Assembly (NCBI RefSeq): GCF_038618305.1
Contig: NZ_CP152017.1
Span: 3,353,501 to 3,417,500, forward strand
DNA from: Sporosarcina sp. FSL K6-2383
GTDB lineage: Bacteria > Bacillota > Bacilli > Bacillales_A > Planococcaceae
Length of the DNA: 64,000 nucleotides
Direction: 5' to 3'
Shown here: piece by piece, positions 9,851-20,348 of the stretch
Position numbering within the stretch: position 1 is the first letter of the stretch
How the letters are laid out: every line of letters begins with the position of its first letter
Translations under genes and position numbers: made by a program
Notes under the pieces: model-generated
Told to the model about the DNA's origin: nothing
What the model saw: the letters and a program-made list of their open reading frames with translations, nothing else
Databases searched by the model: none

Positions 9851-10660
9851 TTATTTATCCTGATACGTCACTTTAACTTTTTGAACATAGCGTCTGACGA
9901 TAAAAATAGCGATTCCTAGTATAATCGTCACAACAGATACCAGTTGTGCAGCTCTCAGCTCACCAATCACATATAAACTATCTGTACGCATTCCTTCGAT
10001 AAAGAAACGTCCCGCTGAATACCAAACAAGGTAGAACAAAAACATTTCGCCCCGCTTCAAGCTCACTTTACGTAGTAGCAAAATAATAATAAGTCCAACG
10101 ATATTCCACATCGACTCATAGAGAAATGTCGGATGATAAGTGACGCCCTCGATGGTCATTTGATTCATAATCCAATCCGGAATAATTGTCGTTTCAAGGA
10201 ATTTGGCAGAAACAGGACCACCATGTGCTTCCTGATTCATAAAATTTCCCCAACGCCCAATAATTTGACCTATCAATAGTCCAGCCGCCGCAATATCAAC
10301 TGTTTTCCAAAATGAAATCCCACGACGTTTCGTATATATATATGCTGTCAAAAATGCACCAATGAGTGCACCATGAATGGCGATTCCACCCTGCCAAATT
10401 TGTATAATTTGCCCTGGATGGTCTTTATAATAATCCCATGAAAAAATAACGTAATAGATACGCGCAGATATAATTGAAATGGGAACTGCCCAGATAAGTA
10501 GATCCGTTAGAAAATCTGGATGCATTCCTCGTTTGACCATTTCTTTTTGAACGACGATAAATGCCAGTACGATACCAAGTGCTATTAAAATACCATACCA
10601 CCTGACTTCGATTGAGCCTAAAGAAAAGGCAACTGGGTTAATGGCTAGTAAATCAAACAT
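9851..10660 (-). CDS. lgt: Prolipoprotein diacylglyceryl transferase
   Basis: Integral membrane enzyme that transfers diacylglycerol from phosphatidylglycerol to the lipobox cysteine of prolipoproteins. 269 residues, seven membrane spans; the Lgt signature GRWGNFMNQEAHGG (about residues 135-148) is intact, as is the early HGALIGAF motif. One lipoprotein substrate, PrsA, is encoded in this window. Three bases separate it from hprK. Confidence 0.97.
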   Translation of the reverse strand: MFDLLAINPVAFSLGSIEVRWYGILIALGIVLAFIVVQKEMVKRGMHPDFLTDLLIWAVPISIISARIYYVIFSWDYYKDHPGQIIQIWQGGIAIHGALIGAFLTAYIYTKRRGISFWKTVDIAAAGLLIGQIIGRWGNFMNQEAHGGPVSAKFLETTIIPDWIMNQMTIEGVTYHPTFLYESMWNIVGLIIILLLRKVSLKRGEMFLFYLVWYSAGRFFIEGMRTDSLYVIGELRAAQLVSVVTIILGIAIFIVRRYVQKVKVTYQDK

Positions 10661-10663
10661 AAA

Positions 10664-11614
10664 TTATTCTGCCCCTTCCACATTAGGCTGCTCTGGATTA
10701 TTGACAATGGCGCTATTCACTCTATTCGCGAATTCTTCTGCTGCATTAACTCCCAGTCTTTTCATCCGATAATCCATCGCAGCCACCTCAATAATAACAG
10801 ACAGATTTCGACCTGGACGTACCGGAACGGTTAGTTTCGTCAATTCCGAATCCATAATTTTCAACTTCTTCTCATCAATACCAAGTCGATCATAAATTTT
10901 AGTTGGATCCCAAATTTCTAAATCAACAACTATCAAAATCCGCTTGTCACTTTTAATGGCACTTGCACCAAATAGTGTCATCATATCAACGATTCCAACA
11001 CCACGGATTTCAAGCATATGTTCAAGCAACTTTGGTGGACTTCCAATGAGTACATTCTTCGCTACTTGTCTAATCTCCACAAGGTCATCCGCTACAAGTC
11101 GATGTCCTCTCTTAACAAGTTCAAGAGCTGTCTCACTTTTCCCGACACCACTACTACCTGTGATGAGTACGCCAATTCCATAGACATCGACAAGCACACC
11201 ATGGAGCGCCGTCATCGGTGCAAGTCTACCACCCAAAAAATTCGTCAGCATACCCGAGAAACGAGTCGTTGGAACATCCGTAAATAACAAAGGAACACCG
11301 TTCTCAGTAGCGGCATCTAACAATTCTACCGGTATTTCCATCTCATGTGCCACAATAATAGCTGGTGGTTTAGGTGAACAAAGCCTTTGCATTCGGTCTA
11401 GTCGTTCATCATCCGTCAATTTCTCAAAAAATGATAATTCTGTTTTACCAAGGAGTTGGATGCGTTCCGCCAAATAAAAATTAAAATAACCTGCCATCTC
11501 AAGGCCAGGTCTTGAAATATCACTCGTATGTATTGGTTGGTCAAGCCCAGATTCTCCAGCACTCAATTCTAGAAATAACGCTTCTTGAACATCTCTTACT
11601 GTTACAAAAGACAT
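10664..11614 (-). CDS. hprK: HPr kinase/phosphorylase
   Basis: Bifunctional sensor enzyme that phosphorylates Ser46 of HPr and Crh with ATP or PPi and reverses the reaction by phosphorolysis. 316 residues; catalytic His139 (LHGVLVD), P-loop GSSGVGKS (153-160) and the family signature [10 protein letters not shown] (about 202-211). First gene of the hprK-lgt-yvoD-ppaX-acetyltransferase operon, so the enzyme that makes PPi and the one that clears it (PpaX) are co-transcribed. ATG after AAAAAGGGGG. Upstream DNA to 11750 is a divergent promoter region with the amidase gene. Confidence 0.97.
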   Translation of the reverse strand: MSFVTVRDVQEALFLELSAGESGLDQPIHTSDISRPGLEMAGYFNFYLAERIQLLGKTELSFFEKLTDDERLDRMQRLCSPKPPAIIVAHEMEIPVELLDAATENGVPLLFTDVPTTRFSGMLTNFLGGRLAPMTALHGVLVDVYGIGVLITGSSGVGKSETALELVKRGHRLVADDLVEIRQVAKNVLIGSPPKLLEHMLEIRGVGIVDMMTLFGASAIKSDKRILIVVDLEIWDPTKIYDRLGIDEKKLKIMDSELTKLTVPVRPGRNLSVIIEVAAMDYRMKRLGVNAAEEFANRVNSAIVNNPEQPNVEGAE

Positions 11615-11750
11615 AATAGTGCCCCCTTTTTCTATTTTTCAAACATCTATTCCCCATTTTAACATGCCCTTTTGGAAATGAAAAAATTTTGCACTACAGT
11701 AGTCCATTTTTCTCCTCTTTTTTCTATATAAAGGGTAAGGAGGGGAAGAT

Positions 11751-12308
11751 ATGATGAAAATAATGATTGATGCTGGCCATGGTCCGGAAACAGCAGGTAA
11801 ACGGTCGCCGGATGAAGTATTACGAGAATTTAGCTTCAATAACGCTGTTGCAAATCTTGTTAAACAATATCTTGTTAAAGAAGGGCTGACAGTCTTCTTC
11901 GCACACAATGAACACAAAGATGTCCCACTTTCTGAACGAACGAGTTATGCCAACAAAATGAATGTCGACGCGTTCATCTCCATCCATGCAAATGCCTATG
12001 GAACTAATTGGAATAGCGCAAATGGCATTGAGACTTACATTTATCCGACTGCCAGTAAAGGGTCTGTAGTGCTCGCCTCCCTAGTTCAACGATCACTCAT
12101 ATCGGCATGCAACCGAACAGATCGCGGTGTGAAAAAGGCTAACTTCGCTGTTTTACGCGAAACCCGAATGCCTGCCGTACTTATCGAATGCGGATTCATG
12201 ACGAATCGGCAGGAAGCTGCGTTATTGCTGAACCAAGCCTATCGACAGCAATGTGCCAGAGCAATTTCCTTTGCAATTACAGCATGGGTGTATCGGGGTA
12301 AAGTTTAA
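11751..12308 (+). CDS. N-acetylmuramoyl-L-alanine amidase (Amidase_3), no signal peptide
   Basis: 185 residues covering one zinc amidase domain: DAGHGPE near the N-terminus (zinc His10), a Glu near residue 26, SIHANA (zinc His79) and the catalytic Glu in LIECGFM (about 145). It cleaves the amide between MurNAc and the stem peptide. There is no signal peptide, membrane anchor or SH3/SPOR wall-binding domain. CwlC-type amidases that lyse the mother cell are also leaderless, so such a role is possible (inference). The start is well supported by GGTAAGGAGGGG 6 nt upstream. Confidence 0.9.
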   Translation: MMKIMIDAGHGPETAGKRSPDEVLREFSFNNAVANLVKQYLVKEGLTVFFAHNEHKDVPLSERTSYANKMNVDAFISIHANAYGTNWNSANGIETYIYPTASKGSVVLASLVQRSLISACNRTDRGVKKANFAVLRETRMPAVLIECGFMTNRQEAALLLNQAYRQQCARAISFAITAWVYRGKV

Positions 12309-12430
12309 GACATCCGCCGGAGGCTTTATCTTCATTCAGCGGGTGTTTGGACATCCGCTGAACAAGGAAACAAAACAGCATTCATCTCTCCACATGGGGA
12401 GGTCGGAGTCTTCTGCTGAATGAAGATAAA
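12309..12430 (+). repeat. Intergenic structured repeat, copy D (right part)
   Basis: Begins with the family core CATCCGCCGGAGGCTT and has a perfect 16-bp inverted pair: TTTATCTTCATTCAGC on the left and GCTGAATGAAGATAAA on the right (ending 12430). The arms differ in sequence from copy A (21148-21290) but still pair. Located between convergent amidase and yvlB genes. The left palindromic half of the family is absent. Confidence 0.75.
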
Positions 12431-12433
12431 CAA

Positions 12434-12472
12434 AGACTGCCTCAACACCATCCAATGGTGTTGAGGCAGTCT
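12434..12472. terminator. Bidirectional terminator between amidase and yvlB genes
   Basis: 18-bp perfect stem AGACTGCCTCAACACCAT / ATGGTGTTGAGGCAGTCT with a 3-nt loop and T-rich flanks on both strands. Confidence 0.9.
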
Positions 12473-12483
12473 CTTTTCTAGGC

Positions 12484-13677
12484 TCACTTTTCTTGCTTTG
12501 CATTATAACAAACGAGAACAGATCCCGTTTTTGCTTCGCCATAAATGTGGAGTGGGCTTGTATTGCCTTCGACATCTTTTTTAAAACGAATGCTGCGTTG
12601 CAGCAATTGTTCTTGCTCAGCAGTACGGTTAATATCATCTAGCTGTAAATCGAGACGTCCCATATTCGAAGCAATTTCACCCGATAGGGCAACTCCACTC
12701 GGGATATAAATTTCAACTGACCCACTCATCGTTTTAGCATCGATTTTCTCCGCTTCTGGATCCGTCGTTGTGACAACTACATGCCCGTTCAACGAATGTG
12801 CTTCTACATCCTTCACAGCGCCGTCAATGTAAACACGACCATTCAACGTTTCTGCTTCGATGCTGTTCCCCTTCACATTATTTAATGCGATAGAACCATT
12901 GGCCGTTTCAAATTCACCATCTTTAAACGTCAATCCAGCAACTTCAATCTTCCCGTTAGCTGTTTTAATTCGCACTGTTTCTGCGATTGCATCTTTCATC
13001 TTGAATGAGCCGTTTAAGAGACGTGCAGATATTTTTGCGTACTCTTTTTTAGGTACAAATAATTCTACGTTTACTTGGATCATTTTCAAATCACTTGAAA
13101 TTCTAACTTTTCCTTCGTCATTGACGAATAATAATTTTTCCAGGAAATCAGCTTTCGCTTTTTCTTCTGAGTCTCCCGTATACGTTTTCACCGTGAATTC
13201 TGCGCGAATTTCATCTACTTCATCATGATGAATGGTCACTTTACCGTTATCAATATCAATAATCACTTCATCCACACCACTAGCTGGCTTTGTCTGTGCG
13301 TGATTGAATGTAATCGCGTTGCCAAAAGGCGAATCAAAATCAAAGGATTTCACTTTCTGGACAGCTGTTTGCATGAACTGCATGAAGCGCTCACCGACAT
13401 TGGAAAAATCCTTGCGTAAATCATCTAGAAATTCATCCATAGAAGGACCTTCATCTTCTTTTTGTTCAAATTCAAATTCCTGTTTCGCCGACTGCTGTTG
13501 ATCCGCTTGTTGTTCTTGTTTGAAAGACTCTTTTTTCTTTAGGGTTACTTCCTCTGTCTCACCTGGATTTGATGTTTCTTTGGATTGTCCCAGTGTTTCT
13601 AGAAGTGTTAGTGCCTCGTCTGTCGTGATCGTTCCGTTTTCTAGCATCGCTAAAATTCGTTGTCGTTCATTTTGCAT
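12484..13677 (-). CDS. yvlB: YvlB-like DUF4097 beta-repeat protein
   Basis: 397 residues. The N-terminus (residues 3-30, ILAMLENGTITTDEALTLLE) is a SHOCT-like helical hairpin, followed by a Gln/Glu/Lys-rich linker. The long C-terminal region is a repetitive beta-helix adhesin-like DUF4097 domain (ETANGSIALNNVKG, then AETLNGRVYIDGAVK). B. subtilis YvlB is in the envelope-stress-linked yvlABCD operon; here no yvlA, C or D neighbours are present. No signal peptide. ATG after CTAGGAGGC. Function unproven. Confidence 0.85.
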   Translation of the reverse strand: MQNERQRILAMLENGTITTDEALTLLETLGQSKETSNPGETEEVTLKKKESFKQEQQADQQQSAKQEFEFEQKEDEGPSMDEFLDDLRKDFSNVGERFMQFMQTAVQKVKSFDFDSPFGNAITFNHAQTKPASGVDEVIIDIDNGKVTIHHDEVDEIRAEFTVKTYTGDSEEKAKADFLEKLLFVNDEGKVRISSDLKMIQVNVELFVPKKEYAKISARLLNGSFKMKDAIAETVRIKTANGKIEVAGLTFKDGEFETANGSIALNNVKGNSIEAETLNGRVYIDGAVKDVEAHSLNGHVVVTTTDPEAEKIDAKTMSGSVEIYIPSGVALSGEIASNMGRLDLQLDDINRTAEQEQLLQRSIRFKKDVEGNTSPLHIYGEAKTGSVLVCYNAKQEK

Positions 13678-13756
13678 CGTTGCGCCTCCTAGTATTATCG
13701 TAATACGGATTGCTCCGTTTTGTTATCTATATATACGACTGGCATCCAAAAAGGTT

Positions 13757-16624
13757 TCATCTTGATTCAGCAGCTTCAATTGCAACTGCCATTCGTTGAC
13801 GATCTCGTTCAAGTATTGGCTTTAAATAATATCCGGTATATGATTTGTCACTTTCTGCAACTTTTTCTGGTGTCCCCGTCGCAATAATTTGTCCTCCCTT
13901 ATCGCCGCCTTCAGGTCCAAGGTCGATAATATGATCGACTGTCTTAATGACGTCTAGGTTATGCTCGATAACGAGAACAGTATTGCCTGTATCGACAAGT
14001 CTTTGCAGGACAATCAAAAGCTTAGAGATATCATGTACATGCAGTCCTGTTGTCGGTTCATCGAGAATATAAAATGATTTACCATTCGAGCGTTTATGTA
14101 GCTCAGAAGCTAATTTCACACGCTGTGCTTCACCGCCCGATAAAGTTGTTGCAGGTTGTCCCAATTGGATGTAACCGAGTCCAACATCAACGATGGTCTG
14201 TAGTTTACGACTGATTTTCGGTATGTTTTCAAAAAAGACAAGTGCATCTTCAACAGTCATCCCTAATACTTCAGATATATTCTTGCCTTTGTAGAGTACT
14301 TCCAATGTTTCGCGATTATAGCGCTTGCCATGACATACTTCACAAGGGACATAGACATCCGGGAGGAAATGCATTTCAATTTTGATAATGCCATCTCCGC
14401 GACAAGCTTCACAGCGACCCCCTTTGACGTTAAAGCTAAAGCGTCCTTTTTTATACCCGCGTACCTTCGCTTCGTTTGTAGAAGCATAGACATCACGGAC
14501 ATCATCGAACATGCTCGTATATGTCGCCGGATTCGACCTTGGTGTGCGTCCGATTGGCGATTGGTCGATTTCAATTACTTTTTCTAGTTCTTCAAGGCCT
14601 TCAACAGATTTATGTTGACCCGCTTTTTGTTTAGAACGGTTCAGTTTCTGGGCAAGTACTTTGTAAAGAACTTCATTGATAAGCGTACTTTTCCCTGAAC
14701 CCGATACGCCCGTAACAGCAATGAACTGCCCAAGTGGAATATCAACATTAACATTTTTTAAATTATTTTCAGAAGCGCCTTTAATGGAGATTTTTCGCCC
14801 GTCTGCTTTACGGCGTTCAACAGGTAGTGGTATATACTTCTTACCACTCAAATATTGGCCCGTTAACGATTTCGGATCATTCATCACTTTGTCGGGGGTG
14901 CCAGCGGAAACAATCTCGCCGCCCGCAACACCAGCACCCGGTCCGATATCAATCAAATAATCAGCTGCCATCATCGTATCTTCATCATGTTCAACAACGA
15001 TGAGTGTATTGCCGATATCTCGCATGCTTTTCAATGTCTCGATGAGTCGATCATTGTCTCTTTGATGCAAGCCGATAGATGGTTCATCCAAAATATAGAG
15101 GACACCTGTTAACCGTGAACCAATTTGCGTAGCTAATCGAATACGTTGCGCTTCGCCGCCTGACAATGTACCTGACGCTCTAGATAAAGTTAAATAATCA
15201 AGTCCTACATTAATAAGGAAACCAAGTCGTTCATCAATTTCACGTAAAATCAGCTTGGCAATTTGAGCATCTTTTTCAGATAGTTGAAGATTTTTGAAAA
15301 ACTGATCCGCTTCAACAATTGACAACTCCGTGACCTTACCAATATGGACTCCAGCTACTTTTACAGCAAGCGTCTCTTCTTTTAAACGATAGCCCGCACA
15401 TGTCGGACAAGGGCGCTGCGCCATATACTTTTCCATTTGCTCACGAATATAATCGGAGGACGTTTCTTTAAAGCGACGTTCAATATTCGCTAAAACCCCT
15501 TCAAAATAAATATTGCTATCACGCGTGCCCCCAAATTCGTTCGTATAACGGAAGCGAATTTTTTCGTCTTGCGAGCCTTTTAATAGCTTATCCAATTCAT
15601 CGTTAGGCAATTCACTAACAGGTACGTCCATTGAAATGCCAAAATGATCAGCGACTGTTTTTAATAACTCAGGATAGTATTGAGAACTCGTCGGCTCCCA
15701 CGGTGCTATGGCGTGCTCACTTAACGTTCGTGACCAGTCAGGGATAATGAGGTCTGGATCGACTTCTTGCTTCGTTCCTAAGCCATCACAATCCTGACAA
15801 GCACCAAACGGACTATTAAACGAAAACATCCGCGGCTCCAGCTCACCTATTGAAAATCCACATAATGGACAAGCATGGTGCTCGCTAAACAGCAATTCTT
15901 CTCCGTCCATAACGTCGATGAGTACGGTACCTTCTGCTAGGCGTAACGCGGATTCAAGGGAGTCACTTAAACGGGCTGCGATATCTTCTTTCATCACAAT
16001 CCGATCAATGACTACTTCAATATTATGCTTTTTGTTTTTATTCAACTCAATATTGTCATCTAAATCGATAATTTCTCCATTGACGCGAATACGCACATAG
16101 CCTTGTTTTTTAATATCTTCAATAAGCTTCACATGTGTCCCTTTACGACCCGAAACGATTGGTGCAAGAACTTGAATACGAGAGCGCTCTGGCAATTGCA
16201 AAAGTCGATCAACCATTTGTTGAATTGTCTGCGAAGATATTTCCGTGCCATGAATTGGACAAATCGGTTTCCCTACACGTGCATACAGCAATCGAAGATA
16301 ATCATAAATTTCCGTTACTGTACCGACTGTAGAGCGCGGATTACGGCTAGTCGTTTTTTGGTCGATGGAAATCGCTGGCGATAAGCCTTCAATGACATCG
16401 ACATCTGGCTTGTCCATCTGACCTAAAAACTGGCGTGCATATGCCGACAATGATTCAACATATCTTCGCTGTCCCTCAGCATAAATAGTGTCAAATGCCA
16501 ATGAGGATTTCCCAGACCCTGACAAACCGGTCATCACGACAAGTTGGTCGCGCGGAATGGTAACGTCAATATTTTTCAGATTATGTGCTCTGGCACCTTG
16601 TATAACGATTTCATTATTTCTCAT
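13757..16624 (-). CDS. uvrA: Excinuclease ABC subunit A
   Basis: 955-residue damage-recognition ATPase of nucleotide excision repair. Two ABC-type ATPase modules: Walker [10 protein letters not shown] near residue 32 and GVSGSGKST near 640, with signatures LSGGEAQR in both halves. Zinc modules CPLCG...CQDC and CEACRGDG...CEVCHGK are intact. Located 6 bp after uvrB and co-transcribed from the LexA-controlled promoter. ATG after AAAGGTGAGG. Confidence 0.98.
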   Translation of the reverse strand: MRNNEIVIQGARAHNLKNIDVTIPRDQLVVMTGLSGSGKSSLAFDTIYAEGQRRYVESLSAYARQFLGQMDKPDVDVIEGLSPAISIDQKTTSRNPRSTVGTVTEIYDYLRLLYARVGKPICPIHGTEISSQTIQQMVDRLLQLPERSRIQVLAPIVSGRKGTHVKLIEDIKKQGYVRIRVNGEIIDLDDNIELNKNKKHNIEVVIDRIVMKEDIAARLSDSLESALRLAEGTVLIDVMDGEELLFSEHHACPLCGFSIGELEPRMFSFNSPFGACQDCDGLGTKQEVDPDLIIPDWSRTLSEHAIAPWEPTSSQYYPELLKTVADHFGISMDVPVSELPNDELDKLLKGSQDEKIRFRYTNEFGGTRDSNIYFEGVLANIERRFKETSSDYIREQMEKYMAQRPCPTCAGYRLKEETLAVKVAGVHIGKVTELSIVEADQFFKNLQLSEKDAQIAKLILREIDERLGFLINVGLDYLTLSRASGTLSGGEAQRIRLATQIGSRLTGVLYILDEPSIGLHQRDNDRLIETLKSMRDIGNTLIVVEHDEDTMMAADYLIDIGPGAGVAGGEIVSAGTPDKVMNDPKSLTGQYLSGKKYIPLPVERRKADGRKISIKGASENNLKNVNVDIPLGQFIAVTGVSGSGKSTLINEVLYKVLAQKLNRSKQKAGQHKSVEGLEELEKVIEIDQSPIGRTPRSNPATYTSMFDDVRDVYASTNEAKVRGYKKGRFSFNVKGGRCEACRGDGIIKIEMHFLPDVYVPCEVCHGKRYNRETLEVLYKGKNISEVLGMTVEDALVFFENIPKISRKLQTIVDVGLGYIQLGQPATTLSGGEAQRVKLASELHKRSNGKSFYILDEPTTGLHVHDISKLLIVLQRLVDTGNTVLVIEHNLDVIKTVDHIIDLGPEGGDKGGQIIATGTPEKVAESDKSYTGYYLKPILERDRQRMAVAIEAAESR

Positions 16625-16630
16625 AGTTCC

Positions 16631-18613
16631 TCACCTTTCAACCTTCAGTTCCAGAATCGTATCTCTTAGCTCCGCAGCCCGTTCGAAGTCAAGCGCTTTC
16701 GCTGCTTCTTTCATCTCTTTTTCTAACGTGGCAACAAGCGTTGTTTTTTCGTCCTTTGTCAGCTTCTTACCTTTTGTTACCTTGTCAAAATAAGATACGA
16801 CTTCTTCAGCTACTTGTGTTGCACGAATGACTTCACGAATTTCTTTTTTAATGGTCGTTGGTGTAATACCATGCTTGTCATTGTAAGTTTTTTGAATAGC
16901 TCGACGCCGATCCGTTTCATCAATCGCCTTCGTCATTGAGTCCGTCATTCGATCCGCGTACATGATGACATGACCGTTGGAGTTACGCGCCGCCCGACCA
17001 ATTGTCTGGATCAGCGCACGTTCAGAACGGAGGAAACCTTCCTTATCTGCATCAAGAATCGTCACAAGTGACACTTCCGGAATATCAATTCCTTCTCTTA
17101 GCAAGTTAATCCCGATAAGGACATCATAAGTACCCATACGCAACTCACGAATAATTTCGATACGCTCCAATGTCTTAATTTCCGAATGAAGGTACTGTAC
17201 TTTAATGCCAATATCCTTTAAATAATCGGTCAAATCCTCCGACATCTTCTTCGTCAATGTCGTGATGAGAACACGCTCATTTTTCTTCGTTCGTTCATTT
17301 ATTTCATCAATTAAGTCATCGATTTGTCCTTCAATCGGACGGACATCGATTGTCGGGTCAAGGAGCCCCGTTGGACGGATAATTTGCTCAATCATTTCAG
17401 GTGTATGCTCGATTTCATAAGGACCCGGGGTCGCCGAAACGTAAATGGCTTCTTTGACATGCCCCTCAAACTCCGTAAATGTCAGTGGTCGATTATCAAG
17501 CGCAGATGGTAATCGAAAACCGTGTTCCACAAGGACATTTTTACGCGCCTGGTCACCATTAAACATACCCCTAATTTGCGGTAACGACACATGACTTTCA
17601 TCGACAACGATTAGAAAATCGTCAGGGAAATAGTCAAGTAGCGTATATGGGGTCGCGCCAGCTGGACGTAATGTTAAATGACGCGAGTAGTTTTCAATGC
17701 CTGAACAAAAGCCCATTTCCCGCATCATTTCAAGATCATAGCGTGTCCGCTGTTCAAGGCGCTGTGCTTCTAATAGCTTGTCATTGCCACGTAATTCCTT
17801 CAATCGTTCTTCTAGTTCTGCTTCAATATTATCAATTGCTTGGACCATCTTTTCTTCACGTGTGACGAAGTGGGAGGCAGGGAAAATCGCAATATGATCA
17901 CGTTCACCAAGAATTTCTCCTGTGAGTGCGTCCACTTCACGAATTCGATCGATTTCATCACCAAAAAATTCAATACGCATACAATGCACATCACGAGATG
18001 CTGGGAAAATCTCCACAACATCGCCTCTAACACGGAATGTCCCGCGCGTGAAGCTAACATCATTTCGTTCATATTGGACATCGACAAATTTTCGTAGCAA
18101 TTCGTTGCGCCCGATTTCCATCCCTGTGCGTAATGACACGACGAGCTCGCGGTATTCCTCTGGTGAACCCAGGCCATAAATACAGGATACGGATGCAACG
18201 ATTAAAACATCATTACGCTCAAATAACGCAGATGTTGCGGAGTGCCGAAGCTTGTCAATTTCATCATTGATACTGGCATCTTTTTCGATAAATGTGTCCG
18301 TGTGTGGTACATAGGCTTCTGGTTGGTAGTAATCATAATAGCTGACGAAATACTCGACGGCATTGTCTGGGAAAAACTCTTTGAATTCACTATATAATTG
18401 ACCTGCTAACGTTTTGTTATGGGCGATGACGAGGGTAGGTTTATTGATTTCCTTCACGACATTCGATACCGTGAATGTTTTCCCTGTCCCAGTCGCACCA
18501 AGTAGTGTCTGGTGCTTTTCGCCTTTGTCAAGTCCTTCTAACAATTTAGCAATTGCATAAGGCTGATCGCCTTGAGGTGTATAAGGGGCTTGCAAGTTAA
18601 ATTTTCGAACCAT
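16631..18613 (-). CDS. uvrB: Excinuclease ABC subunit B
   Basis: 660-residue helicase-like subunit that verifies damage after UvrA and recruits UvrC. Walker A GATGTGKT, the beta-hairpin ([12 protein letters not shown]), DE-H motif DESHVSLPQ, helicase motifs V/VI ([23 protein letters not shown]) and a C-terminal UVR coiled-coil ([20 protein letters not shown]). I start at the ATG at 18613 (GGGAGG 11 nt upstream), which gives the family N-terminus; the frame extends to 18649 without a better site. Confidence 0.97.
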   Translation of the reverse strand: MVRKFNLQAPYTPQGDQPYAIAKLLEGLDKGEKHQTLLGATGTGKTFTVSNVVKEINKPTLVIAHNKTLAGQLYSEFKEFFPDNAVEYFVSYYDYYQPEAYVPHTDTFIEKDASINDEIDKLRHSATSALFERNDVLIVASVSCIYGLGSPEEYRELVVSLRTGMEIGRNELLRKFVDVQYERNDVSFTRGTFRVRGDVVEIFPASRDVHCMRIEFFGDEIDRIREVDALTGEILGERDHIAIFPASHFVTREEKMVQAIDNIEAELEERLKELRGNDKLLEAQRLEQRTRYDLEMMREMGFCSGIENYSRHLTLRPAGATPYTLLDYFPDDFLIVVDESHVSLPQIRGMFNGDQARKNVLVEHGFRLPSALDNRPLTFTEFEGHVKEAIYVSATPGPYEIEHTPEMIEQIIRPTGLLDPTIDVRPIEGQIDDLIDEINERTKKNERVLITTLTKKMSEDLTDYLKDIGIKVQYLHSEIKTLERIEIIRELRMGTYDVLIGINLLREGIDIPEVSLVTILDADKEGFLRSERALIQTIGRAARNSNGHVIMYADRMTDSMTKAIDETDRRRAIQKTYNDKHGITPTTIKKEIREVIRATQVAEEVVSYFDKVTKGKKLTKDEKTTLVATLEKEMKEAAKALDFERAAELRDTILELKVER

Positions 18614-18683
18614 AGTGGTCATGCCCTCCCAATGAAGAATTAGTTTCATTTTATCACATCTGGTTAATTTTCACGAATAAAAA

Positions 18684-18697
18684 CGAACGTACGTTTT
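18684..18697. promoter_or_regulatory. LexA (DinR) box before uvrB
   Basis: CGAACGTACGTTTT matches the Bacillus SOS consensus CGAACRNRYGTTYC at 13 of 14 positions. It lies about 70 bp before the uvrB start and next to the upstream gene's terminator, so uvrB-uvrA is very probably SOS-induced. Confidence 0.8.
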
Positions 18698-18710
18698 TCG
18701 ACACAATAAA

Positions 18711-18744
18711 AAAACGCCGCATGCTCAACTCCATGCGGCGTTTT
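18711..18744 (-). terminator. Terminator of the IDEAL-domain gene
   Basis: Stem AAAACGCCGCATG / CATGCGGCGTTTT with T-runs on both sides. It sits between the IDEAL gene stop and the LexA box. Confidence 0.9.
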
Positions 18745-18753
18745 TACTCTTTT

Positions 18754-18999
18754 TCAATTAGCTTCTTCTAATTTTTTAAGGCTTTCTGTGTACTTTAGAA
18801 ATGCCTGTTCGTCACGACTGTCAAGCGAAAGATCAATCAATCCCATGAGTCGTTCCATTGTTTGTTGCCGGTGAATATGGTTTAGGAATAGGTCCATGTA
18901 AATGTCATTCAACAGTTTTTCCGCTTGGAGTGAAGAACTATTTTTCCCAACGGCTTTTAAAAACTCTGCATATGAATAATTATTTTCCATCTCACTCAC
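18754..18999 (-). CDS. Small IDEAL-domain protein
   Basis: 81 residues; the C-terminal third (LMGLIDLSLDSRDEQAFLKYTESL) fits the IDEAL domain, named after a conserved Ile-Asp-Glu-Ala-Leu stretch, here ID-LSL. IDEAL proteins in Bacillales are small helical proteins such as YpiB. Start taken as GTG at 18999 with AAAAGG 6-7 nt upstream; an ATG three codons later is possible. Single-gene unit with its own terminator. Confidence 0.7.
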   Translation of the reverse strand: MSEMENNYSYAEFLKAVGKNSSSLQAEKLLNDIYMDLFLNHIHRQQTMERLMGLIDLSLDSRDEQAFLKYTESLKKLEEAN

Positions 19000-19099
19000 C
19001 CCGATGCCTTTTATTTATTATATCTACTTTCCGGGGTAAGTTGCAAGGTTTTTGGGAATATTCTATTTTAATTTTATATACTGGGAAGAGGTCAACAAA

Positions 19100-19133
19100 A
19101 AAAAGCCGCCCCAATCAATCATCGGAACGGCTT
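19100..19133 (-). terminator. Terminator of the ecsA-ecsB operon
   Basis: On the minus strand AAGCCG...CGGCTT with an interrupted inner stem, followed by eight T residues. It begins 4 bp after the ecsB stop. Confidence 0.8.
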
Positions 19134-19136
19134 CCT

Positions 19137-20348
19137 TCAATCAAATTCTTTCTTTTCCCCCGTCAAACGGATTGTTGCTTCTGAAATGATAACAACGACT
19201 GCTCCTATCAAAAAAGGTGTTGTGGCTATTCCATAAAGTAACAGTGCAGTAACCGTAACGACTGTTGCCTGAATCCATTGTACTGAGCGAACCAGCCGCT
19301 TAATTGCTGCGGGACGTGTATCTTCTGTTTCAGGAAATAGCATATCCATCCGGAATTCATCTCCCGCACGCAACGCATGAATCAACTGCACCGCCGAAGC
19401 AAATGCTAGTGCTCCAGAAAAAACGAAGACAACAATTGGAAATGGAATGAATAATGCACCTAGCGCGGACAAAGCCGTCAGCCTTACCCACAGCCAAAAA
19501 ATATCATCCGTTCGGATAAACGTCCGTCTAATAAGGTATGCCTGTGGCACAGTTTGTCCAAATTTTGGTTTATCGAATAAGAAACCAATCCAGCCTCTTC
19601 GACTGACAGAGCCTTTTAAATGGGGAACATCCGTGAAATAGTTCGCAAAACGGTAAAATCGCATCATTCGATTCTGTTCTAGTTCGATAAAGTGATCATA
19701 TGGGAACGGTTTTTCTTTCTTCTGTTTCGCCCAATGAAAGCTATACAAGCCTAGTAATACAGCAATAACTGGGAGGAGCAGCATATTTCCAACAAGTCCA
19801 TTGAAAATGAATAGCCCTGCCAATACAAACCGAATCACCCGGTCTCCCCAAACATTTCTTCCCTCACGCGCATGCCGGAAATTATATTCAATGACAACAA
19901 ATCCCCGCTTAAGGAGTACCATTAGAATGGCAATAGCTACAAATTCTGTCCTTGTGCCTGTCCCCGTGGCAGCCAATAATGGCCAGGCGACAATATATAG
20001 TAGTAACGGTAAAGGCAACTGCGAGAAAAACGTCCAGCGCAACGATTGTGTAACATACATCTCGAGTTTATTTTCAAGAGGTAAAAAATAAACTGTATCC
20101 GCTGGCTTCAACAGCGTCACCGGTGCCGAAAAAACGAGTGCAGCCCCAAGTACAATAGCTGTCAGCAATGCCGCTGGAAAATCTGCTGGTACTTCTTTCA
20201 GCCATTCACTGTAGGCGTAGCCACCTGCTCCAATTGTAAAAACGAAAACAATAGCCAAATGACCTGTAAATACATACTTCAAATACTTTTGGAGTTCAGT
20301 TATATAATGGACGAACCGAGACCCCCATATTTCACGTAAATTATTCAT
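19137..20348 (-). CDS. ecsB: ABC transporter permease EcsB
   Basis: 403-residue multi-spanning membrane protein, the channel partner of EcsA. Strongly hydrophobic blocks at about 30-75, 100-150, 175-205 and 290-395, separated by a basic cytoplasmic loop, as in the ABC-2-like EcsB family. In B. subtilis ecs mutants are defective in protein secretion, competence and intramembrane proteolysis by RasP; the transported compound is not settled. It overlaps ecsA by 8 bp. A separate ecsC is not present here. Confidence 0.93.
   Translation of the reverse strand: MNNLREIWGSRFVHYITELQKYLKYVFTGHLAIVFVFTIGAGGYAYSEWLKEVPADFPAALLTAIVLGAALVFSAPVTLLKPADTVYFLPLENKLEMYVTQSLRWTFFSQLPLPLLLYIVAWPLLAATGTGTRTEFVAIAILMVLLKRGFVVIEYNFRHAREGRNVWGDRVIRFVLAGLFIFNGLVGNMLLLPVIAVLLGLYSFHWAKQKKEKPFPYDHFIELEQNRMMRFYRFANYFTDVPHLKGSVSRRGWIGFLFDKPKFGQTVPQAYLIRRTFIRTDDIFWLWVRLTALSALGALFIPFPIVVFVFSGALAFASAVQLIHALRAGDEFRMDMLFPETEDTRPAAIKRLVRSVQWIQATVVTVTALLLYGIATTPFLIGAVVVIISEATIRLTGEKKEFD

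Noticed and set aside
11639..11917. Minus-strand ORF overlapping the amidase start
   Set aside because: Antisense to a well-supported gene, with no ribosome-binding site.
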